This document shows positions 34,058-44,083 of a DNA stretch of 64,000 bases, piece after piece. Source of the stretch: Ophiocordyceps camponoti-saundersi (nom. inval.) (Eukaryota > Ascomycota > Sordariomycetes > Hypocreales > Ophiocordycipitaceae); assembly GCA_003339415.1 (NCBI GenBank), contig PDHQ01000089.1, forward strand, positions 1 through 64,000. The letters are read 5' to 3'. The notes beneath the pieces are model-generated. The model had not been told where the DNA came from, ran no database searches, and saw only the letters and a program-made list of their open reading frames with translations. The translations under genes and the position numbers were made by a program. The number at the start of each line of letters is the position of its first letter. The first letter of the stretch is position 1.

Positions 34058-35455
34058 ATGACGGCCTCACCCGTCTCTCTCCTCTTGGCCACTGCCATCA
34101 CCGTCTCGGCAGCCGCATCTCCGCGATATCTCATGTATTTCGATCAGTATGTAGACTCCATCTATCCAGCAATCGACGGCTATTCCCCCAAATCAAACAT
34201 CTAATTCAACGTCTACCCAAGGTATCACATGGCCAACTTGCCCGACAAGAGCGTCACAGCAGGCGTCAACTACGTCACCACCGCTTTTGCCCCGTCTACA
34301 GTCTTCAATTGGGGCTCTTCCTACTCCTTTCAAAAGCCCCTGAGTGAGGTTCGCGCCATGTTCGATCAAGGTACAAAGGTCTGCATGGCCATCGGAGGCT
34401 GGGGCGATACCTCTGGCTTCAGCACCGCCTCGGTAGACGACCAGTCACGCAAGAGGTTTGCCAAGAATGTGGCCACCGCACTCAACAATCAAGGCTACGA
34501 CTGTGTTGGTGAGTTTCTTTCCCTTTGTTTCGCAAAAAGACACAAGGAAAGCCGGTTATTCCTCGATGGTGACGGTGACGGTGACGACTGACTCAAAAAT
34601 CTCTTGACTTATAGACATTGACTGGGAGTATCCCGGTGGCAATGGTCAAGACTACAAACAAGTGCCCAACGAAAGCAAAAAGGGCGAGATCTCTGCCTAT
34701 CCGCAGCTCATGTGTGACATCAAGGCAGCCATCGGTGACAAGGAGTTGTCGGCGGCCATCCCCGGTAAGGAGGGTGACATGATAGCCTTTACGGCCGAAA
34801 ACATGGCCATGCTCAACAACTGCACCGACTTCTTCAACGTGAGTTGCTTCTCCCATCTTGAGACACACACACAGGGAGGGAAAAAATTCCTGCGTCTCCC
34901 CAAGTCTGATCAGCAATTCGCCCTCACCAGGTTATGACGTATGACTTGATGAACCGCCGCGACACAACCACCAACCACCACAGTTCCGTTAAGGGCAGCA
35001 CCAATACGATCGACACGTACATCAAACGAGGCATGGACCCAGCAAAGATGAACCTAGGAATCCCTTTTTACGCCAAATTCTTCGAAACAAAAGGCGAATG
35101 CAAGGAGCCAATAGGCTGCGAGACTGTCCTGCTCGAGAACGCCGACGGGTCCGACACGGGCAAATCCGGCGCCTACACCTTCGAGCTGGAAAACGCCGAC
35201 AAGGCAGAGTTCAAAAAGGCCATGCAGAACGGTAAGGAGGACGACCAGCAGGGCGGTCAGTGGTATTGGGATCCCGAGTCGAGGAGGTTCTGGACTTGGG
35301 ATGAGCCCAAGTTCATCCTGCAGAAGCTCGATATGGCTGCTGAGAAGAAGCTTGGCGGCGCCTTTGCCTGGAGCTTGGCTGAGGATGCCTTGGACTGGAG
35401 GCACTTCAAGGCCATGCGCGATGGCATCAAGAAGATCGGACGGCGACAATGTTGA
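34058..35455 (+). CDS. Secreted GH18 (class V) chitinase
   Basis: Four exons: 34058-34146, 34222-34508, 34615-34838 and 34931-35455, giving 374 residues. A hydrophobic N-terminus (LLLATAITVSAAA) is a signal peptide, with mature protein from about residue 20. Hydrolysis of beta-1,4 linkages in chitin is expected. The glycosyl hydrolase 18 signature D123-x-x-D126-x-D128-x-E130 is complete (DCVDIDWEYP), and Glu130 is the catalytic acid. The conserved KVCMAIGGWG, VMTYDLMN and GGAFAWSLAEDA blocks are also present. No chitin-binding (LysM or CBM) module was seen. Introns 2 and 3 (106 and 92 bp) have GTGAGT donors. It is the first gene after the AT-rich island, about 0.85 kb from its edge. Likely substrates are the fungus's own wall, insect cuticle or other fungi. 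Confidence 0.94.
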
Positions 35456-35941
35456 AGGCTTGTTGTAGATATGGCCGGATTCCCCGTCAGGTAGACAAAA
35501 GGAGAGGATCAGTATTCCTCAGCTGGCGGAATTGGTCGGCTGAGGGAGGCAGGGACTGTATGCTTTCTTCATTATGCAGGGCGGCTGTTTTACCTTGTGG
35601 TTCATAGCACATTACTGTTGGCAGGTCTAACATCCATACATACACACAGACAGCCACGATGATGAATAAATAGGAAAGACAGTCGTATAGAGGCTTCAGC
35701 TTCGTGATGCGTTTAGAAGTGTCTAGTATTCTATCATGTAGGGATGTGAGGACAAGGGGGGAGATGACGAGATATCTTATCATCGCTCCACACCGCCTGG
35801 CAGAATTTTGCGCCAACCAGCTAGCGTCTCAATTCCTCCTTCCTCCCCCGCGACACCATAGCCATCACCACCACCACCAACAGCACCACCGCCAGCGCCG
35901 CCACCATCAAGAGAAATCCTACAGTGTTTTTTTCTCACGTC
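35456..35941. other. Intergenic region between chitinase and RRP45
   Basis: Tandem genes on the same strand. A CAC/CAG/CGC trinucleotide tract lies at about 35863-35907, just upstream of the RRP45 start. Nothing else recognised. Confidence 0.5.
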
Positions 35942-36880
35942 ATGCCGCGCGAAGCTGAACTGTCGCTATCGGAGGCGACTTTCGGGTCCAAGGCGCTGGA
36001 ACAAGGGCTTCGGCTCGACCAACGGCAGTTTGACCAATTCCGACCCCTGCGGCTGCGGTTGGGCAACGAATACGGTGTCGCCGACGTTGAGTGCGGCAAG
36101 ACGAGGTATGGCGAACAGACAGTTGTCTTTCTGGTCGAAAGCTGATGGCAGAATAAAAGGGTCTTCGCCAAGGTGTCTGCCGAGGTGGCGATACCGTTCG
36201 CAGACCGGCCGCTGGACGGCATTTTTAGCATCGCGACCGAGCTGAGCCCGATGGCCGCGCCGTCGTTAGAAACGAATCGGACGACAGAGAGCGAAGTCCT
36301 GCTGTCGCGGCTGCTGGAGAAGACGATTCGACGGTCCGGAGCTTTAGACACCGAGTCGCTGTGCCTGGTGGCCGGACGAAAATGCTGGATGGTGAGGGTC
36401 GACGTTCACGTGCTGTCGTTAGACGGAAACCTGGTCGACACAGCGTGCCTCGCCGTCGTAGCGGCGCTGCGGCACTTTCGCCGGCCGGAGACGTCAATCT
36501 GCGGCGAGGAGCTGACCATCTATACTGCAGCCGAGAGGGAGCCGGTGCCGCTGGCCTGGCTGCATTCGCCGTTTTGCGTCACCTTTAGCTTTGTAGGCGA
36601 AGGCGCGCTACTGGACGCGACATGGCTCGAGGAGCAGTTGCGCGTGGCCAGCTGCACTTTCAGCCTCAACAAGCACGGCGAGCTGTGCCAAATCTCCAAG
36701 CTCGGTGGGTGCGATGTCGATGCCACTCTTTTGGTGCGATGTGCTCGGATGGCCGTCGACAGATCGCGCGAGCTTGCCAACCTGGTAGACGCGACGCTGG
36801 CCGAGGACGAGAAGAGACGCGATAAAGGCGGTTTGATGGCCGAGCTGAAGGCGGACAACGAGAGAAAAGGGGAGACGTAG
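35942..36880 (+). CDS. RRP45: Exosome complex subunit Rrp45 (RNase PH-like)
   Basis: Two exons, 35942-36105 and 36160-36880, with a 54-bp intron (GTATGG donor), giving 294 residues. Rrp45 is one of six RNase PH-fold ring subunits of the eukaryotic RNA exosome, which processes and degrades RNA 3' ends in nucleus and cytoplasm; the fungal and animal ring is catalytically inert. Diagnostic blocks are the N-terminal GLRLDQRQFDQFRPL, EYGVADVECGKTRVFAKV across the splice junction, the LLEKTIRRSGALDTESLC helix, and the VDVHVLSLDGNLVDTACLA block of the RNase PH core. The acidic and lysine-rich C-terminal tail is short. It ends 97 bp from the stop of the convergent ARFRP1-type GTPase gene. Confidence 0.93.
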
Positions 36881-36977
36881 GTTCTATTTTTCTTTCTTCG
36901 GGAATAGCAAGCAACAGGTAGTAGAGAGACGTTGCTACTCGATGAATAATGATGTCGATGTTTCGTCATCACGGCGG

Positions 36978-37689
36978 CTACCTCATGACGGGAGGTCTGG
37001 ACTCCTTGTTCCACTGGACCCTCGTGCGCAACCAGTCGACAGCCTCGCGGACGCCATCACCCGTCAGGGCGCTCATGGACAGGACCCTCGAGTCGCGGAT
37101 GCTGGCGGCCTTGTCGCCTTCCATGACCTTTTTGACGAGGCCCTCCTTGATGCGGATCGTCTCGACGCAGTCCTCTCGATCCTGCTTATTGGCGAGAACA
37201 AGCAGCGGTACTCCCTCGGTGTCAGAATGCTGAAGGACATCCTCAAGCACGAGGCGACACTCGTCGAGACGACCCGACTGATCTCCGTCGAGCTCGCCGT
37301 CGCCGACATCAGTGCTGTCGACGATGAAGACGATGGCATGACAGCTAGAATAATAACTCTGCCACAAGTTTCGAAGCGAGAGCTGGCCGCCTACGTCCCA
37401 CAGCTTGAGATACATGTCGGGCAGGGCTATCGTCGACACGTTCTGACCGACGGTTGGGACCGTCTTGAGTCGAGGCTCGGGCGCATCGGGAAGGAAGAGG
37501 GCCTTGACGCGCTCGTGAAAGGTTGTCTTTCCCGCATTGTCGAGGCCGAGGAGGATGACTGAGTATTCTGTTCTGCCTGCGTCAGTTGACTAGATTCTGG
37601 CCAGAGGTCGTGATAGTGGCTGGCTGGCTGGCTAGCTGACCTTCCTTGCTCGTCGCATAGAGGTAGAGGCCCTTGGCGAGATGGTACAT
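36978..37689 (-). CDS. ARL3: ARFRP1/Arl3-type Golgi small GTPase
   Basis: Two exons, 37689-37641 and 37567-36978, with a 73-bp intron, giving 212 residues. The splice gives ATSKEEYSVILLGLDNAGKTT. Motifs are the P-loop GLDNAGKT (24-31), WDVGGQ (73-78) and NKQD (143-146). Position 2 is tyrosine rather than glycine, so the protein cannot be myristoylated. This matches yeast Arl3p/ARFRP1, which is N-acetylated (MF/MY start) and recruited by Sys1 to the trans-Golgi, where it acts upstream of Arl1 and golgins. An insertion rich in Asp/Gly (about 104-116) follows the VDSTD block. The name follows yeast ARL3, the orthologue of ARFRP1 and not of mammalian ARL3. Confidence 0.92.
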
Positions 37690-38194
37690 GACTAGCAAAG
37701 AGAGGTGTGTAGCAGGTGGTTAGGTGTTAGCCCGATGCCGTCATGGGGGGCTGTTGGGAGGCCAGTTCCGAGGCGTTGCGCGTCACGACGGTGATGGAGG
37801 GTTGTTCGAGGTCGGTGGTTGTGACTTGTGGCTGACTCTGAAAGGCTGTCAAGCTTGATGACGTAATAGCGCGTGACACTGTTGCACCCACGCTACTACC
37901 CACCTACCTAGGCTGCTAATTACCTATAATAACTATCGCAGGCTCTGGCACTCCAAATCTACCTCACGAGCCTAGGATCTACGGGTAAGGCACCTGGAGA
38001 GATGCTAGGAAAATAGCCACTAGAGGGCGCTGCCGTGACACTCACGACAATATAAGCAGGTAAAAAATGCTCTTCTCTCTTCCCTCTTCCCTTCCTTGAT
38101 TTTCGTGTCTTCTTGCCTCCTTATATAAAAGTAGCAGTTTAATAACCCTTAGGTATAACCAGATCCCACCTCTCCCTCCCTATCTATCGAGTAC
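37690..38194. promoter_or_regulatory. Upstream region of the ARFRP1 gene
   Basis: About 500 bp between the GTPase start and the stop of the small secreted protein gene, both on minus. It contains short GGCT repeats (about 37617-37636). No gene seen. Confidence 0.5.
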
Positions 38195-38584
38195 CTATGT
38201 ACGTGAAGAATTGAGAGCAGTGATATTGCGAGTAATGAAACTGGGAGGGGCGAGAAAGGGAGGAGTGACGTTTCTGCAATGCAATATCGTCCTGGCGTTT
38301 AAAGGGTAATTTGCTCTGGTTAATGCACACCAGTCAAAATCAGTGAAGTTCTTTACCGGTTTCTCAACTATACTGATCTTGTAGTCCCCTGGAGGAAGAG
38401 GAGGCGGAATGAAGTCGGAGACACTGTTGCTAATAGCACGAGCAGAGCTGATAACGGTATAAGATGTAGTCTGGCTGAAAGGGTCTAGTTCAGAGAGTGT
38501 AATGTTGCCGTTCGTGATGGCAATTGGAGCTGGTCTAGCAATAACAGCGACCGCCATTATAATAGCGAGGATGGAAGAGCGCAT
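38195..38584 (-). CDS. Small secreted protein, function unknown
   Basis: Single-exon frame of 129 residues from the ATG at 38584; a longer frame starts at 38626 but would bury the signal peptide. The N-terminus (MRSSILAIIMAVAVIARPAP) is a clear signal peptide. The mature region has two cysteines (in DWCALTRANY and ILHCRN) that could form one disulfide, several N-glycosylation sequons (NIT, NFT, NVT, NIT, NSS) and a proline-rich loop. No known domain. On minus, a TATATAAG box lies about 200 bp upstream (38786-38793). Size, secretion and isolation are those of an effector-like candidate, but expression is unproven and a chance ORF is possible. Confidence 0.55.
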   Translation of the reverse strand: MRSSILAIIMAVAVIARPAPIAITNGNITLSELDPFSQTTSYTVISSARAISNSVSDFIPPPLPPGDYKISIVEKPVKNFTDFDWCALTRANYPLNARTILHCRNVTPPFLAPPSFITRNITALNSSRT

Positions 38585-39547
38585 TGTAGAAGTTTCTGAT
38601 GAGTCAAGAGGGTAAGAGAAAGGCAAGGGTGAGGTTTTGGATTCTGGTGAAGATGATAATGTGTGAGCATGACTTACCAGGAAGTGAATGCTGCAGGGGG
38701 GGGTAAAAAGAGAGGCAGAGCTGTTTACTCATACATAGATCTCAAGACAACGAGATGTCTCTGGCCTCGGAGGGAATCCCTACGCCTTATATAGCTGTAC
38801 AGTTGACTTATGTAGATAACCCTCTCTTTTGCCCATGAAGGTTTTGCTACCTACATAGGTACCTGGTGGAAAGCCTCATTCGGTCGGATCTTTCCGTCAC
38901 CGTACGATTGATGCCTCCAACCCTAGAAAGAACGAGATAGAGAAGTATCGAATTGTATCCTGTAGTTTGGGAGGTTGCTCCCTGTTTTGCGGCGCATGTG
39001 CGGATTAGTTGTACGTATCAATGAATGCGACAAAAACACTCTCCTTGGATCAGGATGTCTCAGGCTATAACCCTTCTAAGTTCTGGCTTCTGCCACCTGT
39101 AAATGCCTGGTCACCTGACAATGTGACTAAGCTCGTCCTGCTGAGCCCCTGCCATCATGTCCCGATTACCTCAAGAGACCCTCCAACGACCTGCAACGGT
39201 CTTGTTCGACGACCCTCCATCTTCTCTTCCCTGTGTCTTCTTCTTTGCCCCCTTCGACCTCCTACTCTTCACCACTGCCAGCTGTGCGCCATCGTCTATA
39301 TCGTCTCTGCATTCAACGAAACACGAAAATTTCTCGTCTCGACGAATCCCGACACCGCAAGAAGGAAAAAAAAAAGGAAAGACGAAGATCCAGCCTCAGC
39401 CTCACTCGCCTCCCCGGCAGACTCATGCTCCCTGCACCGCTTCCGCCGTGAACGCGGCCTCTCGCCTTCACATCGCCTACTCGTCGACCTTGTCACCATA
39501 TCAACGTACATACTCATCTTCCTCTTTCTACCCTTCAAGCAGAAGCC
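38585..39547. promoter_or_regulatory. Divergent promoter region between small secreted protein and NHX1 genes
   Basis: Nearly 1 kb. It contains the candidate TATATAAG on minus at 38786-38793. A long plus-strand frame begins at 39009 and runs into the NHX1 gene; its pyrimidine-rich, unrelated translation looks like 5' UTR rather than protein. No repeats. Confidence 0.5.
38786..38793 (-). promoter_or_regulatory. Candidate TATA box of the small secreted protein gene
   Basis: TATATAAG on the minus strand, about 200 bp upstream of the ATG at 38584. Confidence 0.4.
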
Positions 39548-41705
39548 ATGTTGCCTCCCCCCGGAACCATGGGCTTCAGCCTCTTCCCTCGCGCTCCAGA
39601 TGAATCGGACCCTGAAGGTATGTTTTGCTGCCTCGCTCTGGCCGGCCCTTTCTCGCGACTGTATGCTTATGTCTACTCTTACAAAACCTCCAGAGGGCGA
39701 TTCAGCGCAAAAAGAGCTCTTCGCCGCGTGGGCTCTCTTCATCTCCATAATGCTGCTCATCGCCGCCTTCTTTACCAGTTACATGCTTCAGATGAAAAAG
39801 GTGACGGCCGTCCACGAGACCGTCATATCCATCTTCGCTGGTGCGTCCTTTTCTCTGCCTTCTATCTCTATCTTTCTCTCCAATACCGCTTCTCACACGC
39901 CCGAGTCTTCTAGGCATGATCGTTGGCCTCGTCCTCCTTGTCACGTCGGGCGACTCAATCCGAAACCTCATCAGCTTCGACTACCAAATCTTCTTCAATC
40001 TGCTCCTCCCTCCCATCATCCTTTCCTCGGGCTACGAACTCCACCAGGCCAACTTCTTCCGCAACATCGGCACCATCCTCACTTTCGCCTTTGCCGGCAC
40101 CTTTCTCTCCGCCGTTGTCATCGGCCTCATCCTGTGGCTCTTTTCCCTCCTCCCGGGCTCCCTGCAGATGACCTTCGTCGACGCCATCTCTGTCGGCGCA
40201 ACGCTATCCGCTACCGACCCCGTCACGATCCTCGCCATCTTCAACACCTACAAGGTCGATCCCAAGCTCTACACCATCATCTTTGGTGAATCCATCCTAA
40301 ACGACGCCATCGCCATCGTCATCTTTGAAACGGCTCAAAAGTACAACAAGGGCGTCGCCACCCACCTCGGTATCATCAGCTTCTTCGAGGGTACCGGCAT
40401 CTTCCTCCTTGTCTTCTTTTGCAGCCTTCTCATCGGCGTCGTTGTCGGCGTCGGTACTGCCCTCCTTCTCAAGTTTACCTATCTCAGAAGGTTGCCCAAG
40501 ATCGAGAGCTGCCTGATTGTCTTGATATCCTACGCCACCTACTTCTTCTCCCATGGCGTCCACATGTCTGGTCTGTCGTCGTCGACTCTCCCTCCTTCGT
40601 TTCACAGCTTATAAACTGACTGCCTCCCAAAAAAGGCATCGTATCGCTGCTCTTCTGCGGCATCACGCTCAAGCACTATGCCTACTTTAACATGTCGAGA
40701 CGCACCCAGCTCACGACCAAGTATCTATTCCAAGTCATTTCCCAGCTGTCGGAGAACTTCATCTTCATCTATCTCGGCCTCGCCCTCTTCACCGACAACG
40801 CGCTCCAGTTCCAGCCGCCTCTCATCATCGTCACCGTTCTGGCGGTCTGCGCCGCCCGATGGGTGGCCGTCTTCCCGCTCTCGAGGGCCATCAACTGGTT
40901 CATCCGTTACCGCGCCAGGCGCAGAGGCTACGACGTCAACGACGAGCTCCCCTACAACTACCAAGCCATGCTTTTCTGGGCCGGTCTCCGGGGCGCTGTC
41001 GGTGTCGCTCTGGCCGCCCTCCTGACGGGCGAGAACTCGTACGCGCTGCGGGCGACGGTCCTCGTCGTTGTCGTCCTCACCGTCATCATCTTCGGCGGCA
41101 CCACGGCTCGGATGCTCGAAATACTTGGCATCCGCACCGGCGTCGTCGACGAGATTGACAGTGACGACGAGTTCGACATCGAGACGCTCGGCGTCGGCTT
41201 TCCCACCAAGCGTCCTTCCTCCTCCTCATCCGGCCCTTATCGTCATCAGCGCAACGTCGCGCTCGACAACCTCGACCGCGCATACGTATCTGCTCACTCG
41301 TCCTCTTCTCCTTCTCGTTCGCACAGCCTCAGCCGCAACAACTCGTCGGATCGCGGTCCAGATCTTCTTCTCTCTCACCACCACGGCGGCCGCGCTGCGA
41401 CGGACGACTCCGACCCAGCTTCCGACCTCGACCTTCCTCCCCCCGCCACCAGCCGCCGGTCCCCGACGATGAACAGGAGACCTTCCCCGCCCGCCGTCGA
41501 CAGCGCCTTCATGAGCCCGACGAGCGACGGCCCCGCCGCCCCCATCACAGCGACCGGTGCCATCCGTCAGCTTTTCAGCGCAGAGGACCCCGCTGGTCTC
41601 TTCCGCCAGCTCGACGAGGACTTTATCAAGCCTCGCCTGCTGCTGCACGCCGATCATCCCAGGGGTGGCGGGCCTGGGCATGGCAACGGATCCGGACCCA
41701 GTTGA
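39548..41705 (+). CDS. NHX1: Endosomal/vacuolar Na+(K+)/H+ exchanger Nhx1
   Basis: Four exons: 39548-39617, 39694-39840, 39914-40570 and 40636-41705, giving 647 residues. This is a monovalent cation/proton antiporter of the CPA1/NHE family, which sets luminal pH of late endosomes and vacuoles and supports salt tolerance and protein sorting. About 11-12 membrane segments are visible. Family signatures are the amiloride-binding-like FFNLLLPPIIL (99-109), the unwound-helix motif ATDPV (172-176), the ion-binding Asn-Asp pair in FGESILNDA (Asn202, Asp203) and AGLRGAVGVALAAL late in the core. A hydrophilic Ser/Pro/His-rich cytosolic tail follows a conserved acidic DEIDSDDEFD stretch. Splices restore IFAGMIVGL and HMSGIVSLL. 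The ATG at 39569 is an alternative start. Confidence 0.95.
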
Positions 41706-42434
41706 GCACAGTCTGGCCGGGCCACTGTTCTTTTTTCCCTTTGCCGTTGTATGTATGTATGTAGTAGGTCGTGCATGCGTCATATAGTCCGACGTTGTTA
41801 TTTTCTCTCCCTCTCTTTTTGTTTCTTTCTTTGTCTATTTCTCATCTTCTATACGCATCTTTGAATCAGCATCGGGGGGAGGAGGGGTGTAAAAAGGGGG
41901 AGTAGAGGTTATCTATTATTGCATCACGTTCATATGCCGAGTTCGACTGCCATTACTTTTGGGAGGGAAGAGGTAAACTGGGCCATGGGTCATGTATAGT
42001 ATGTATAGTAGATCCCGGTAGAATCCCATCATACTCTTCGTTGTCATGGCTATTTCTTTCGGGTGGGCATATCTCACGATGTAAAGGTAGAGTACAGCTA
42101 TCAACATCACATCCACGACCGTGATGGAAGGAGACATAATAAGACGGAGAAGGAAAAAGAAAAAAAGGCCTCTCTCATTCAGTAAACAAACCAAATGACA
42201 GCAGTCAGTTTCCCCTCCTCTCCTTACGACTCCTCCACAGCCCCCGACCCCCTTATCATGCTGTTCCCCTCCCCGTCTCGGATCCCTTGCATTCCACGCT
42301 GCAGATGCCCCGAACCCCGACCCCATTCTTCCCGAGGCAAGTCGGGTATGAGCCCTCACCATGACGATATGCTTTCCCCATTTGCAGCACCACCTTCAAC
42401 AGCCGACCCCCTGATTTTTTTTATCTCTTTCGCC

Positions 42435-42642
42435 CCCCCCCCCCCCCCCCCCCCCCCTCCCCCCCCCCCCCCCAACCCCCCCCCAAAAAAAACAACAAAA
42501 AAAAGAGGAGAAGAAAAAGNNNNNNNNNNGGCGGGGTGGCCCCCCCCCCCCTGAGATGTGCCTTCCCCCCTTTCCGCCCCCCCCCCCACCCCCCCCCCCC
42601 CCTTTTTTTTTTTCCTCTTCCCCCCCCCCCCCCCCCCCCCCT
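42435..42642. repeat. Poly-C tracts flanking the assembly gap
   Basis: Long C homopolymers with short A-rich and T-rich interruptions. Sequence quality here is probably poor, as at the start of the window. Confidence 0.85.
42520..42529. other. Assembly gap (10 N)
   Basis: Ten undetermined bases inside the poly-C region. The true gap size is unknown. Confidence 0.99.
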
Positions 42643-42885
42643 TTTGTCACCCAACTCGGTACGATACATGCCATAAATACAGCCGAGTTGGAAGGGTTGG
42701 AGTGAGGATAAGATCATGAAGAAGAAAGAGAACGAAGGGAAAAAAGATGCAGAATAAGATGAAACAAGGACAAGAAATCGACGTATGGACCCAGTCTCCC
42801 ACCTTCAAGGCATCCCCAAGCATCAGGCGGGAGATGGCAGTAAGAAAAAAACGTACAAAGAAGGAAGGGTATCTCTGTGTGGCCG

Positions 42886-44046
42886 TCACTTGCCGGCAGC
42901 CGAAGGCGTAGCGCTGCCACTTGCCGTGCGCTGGCCAGACGGTACGGGGCTAGCAGAAGCCTGACTCGGCGTCCTGGCGAGGGGGGCGGGAGTGCCCGAG
43001 TTTGTAGCGGCGAACTGCTGGTAAGCTTGCGGCGGCTGCGGTCTCTGCTGGCGCTGCTGCTGAGCCTGCTGCTGAGCCTGCTGCTGAGCCTGCTGCTGGG
43101 CCTGCTGCTGGGCCTGTTGCTGAGCCTGCTGCTGGGCCTGTTGCTGAGCCTGTTGCTGTGTCTGCTGCTGGGCCTGCTGCTGAACCTGCTTTTGGGCTTT
43201 CTGCTGGGCCTGCTGTTGAGCCTGTTGCTGGGCCTGCTGCTGGGCCTGCTGTTGGGCCTGCTGCTGTGCATGTTGCTGTGTCTGCTTCTGGGCCTGCTGC
43301 TGGGCCTGGTGCTGGGCCTGGTGCTGGGCTTGTTGCTGAGCTTTTTGCTGGGCCTGTTGCTGCTGGGCTTGCTGCTGCTGTTGATGGAGATGAAGCAGAT
43401 GCTGCTGATGCTGTGCCTGCTGCAGATGAGCCTTGAGCGGATGCGCCGACTGCTGCGCCTGAGCAGACTGTTGCGAAACCTGTTGCTGTGGCTGCAGCTG
43501 CTGCTGCGGCATCTGAGGTTGCTGCTGGGCTTGTTGGGCTTGCTGCTGCTGCCTAAGCAGAGCGGCGTACTGATGCGGGCTCGTGGTAGCGGCGACGCTA
43601 TTGGCGACGCCGGGCTGTCCAGACCCTCCGGCAGCTGCGTTCATGGCGTTCTGCCTCTGCGCCATCATCAAGCGCGTGAGGTGCTCAGTTGCCATCTGCC
43701 GCGCCTGCTCAGGCGTCAAGCTCGGCCTCTTCGCTCGAAATCCCGCCTCAAGTGTGCTCAGGTGGGCGGCGATGTTGGGCGGGTGTGGGCGCTGCCCGGA
43801 AGGTGGAGCGTTGGCGGCGGCCGGCATGTGAATACCACTGGCCAAGGGTGAACCGATGCCGTTACCATTAGCCGCGTACGAGGCCATCATGGCCTGCGCA
43901 TTGTTCATATAGGATTGCTGATTGATGCCATTAATACCATTTCGCATCGACGGAGAGTTGAGCTGGCTCGTCGGAGCACCAGGCGTGCCCGGATTGACGG
44001 GCTGCAGAGGCTGCTGATGCTGAGGTTGCCCACCCTGCTGTTGCTG

Positions 44047-44083
<37 letters not shown>

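Larger units (their letters stand above)
41706..42885. other. Intergenic, convergent 3' region containing an assembly gap
   Basis: Between the stops of NHX1 (+) and Vid21 (-). Ordinary sequence to about 42430, then poly-C tracts on both sides of a run of N. No gene supported; frames here are artefacts of homopolymers. Confidence 0.6.

Noticed and set aside
34066..34204. Reading frame continuing from chitinase exon 1 to a stop, suggesting a truncated protein
   Set aside because: A GTATGT donor at 34147 and an AAG acceptor at 34221 restore the GH18 frame; the stop is intronic.
39009..40289. Long 426-residue plus-strand frame overlapping NHX1
   Set aside because: It runs through the 5' region and out of frame across NHX1 exons. 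Its translation is pyrimidine-biased and unlike any protein; the exchanger frame is clearly the real one.
34147..41705. A biosynthetic gene cluster linking chitinase, Nhx1 and neighbours
   Set aside because: The genes are housekeeping or single secreted enzymes with unrelated roles, and no backbone synthase (PKS, NRPS, terpene) is present.
42195..42717. Several Gly- or Pro-rich frames on both strands around the N gap
   Set aside because: Products of poly-C/poly-G homopolymers and the gap, with no conserved content.
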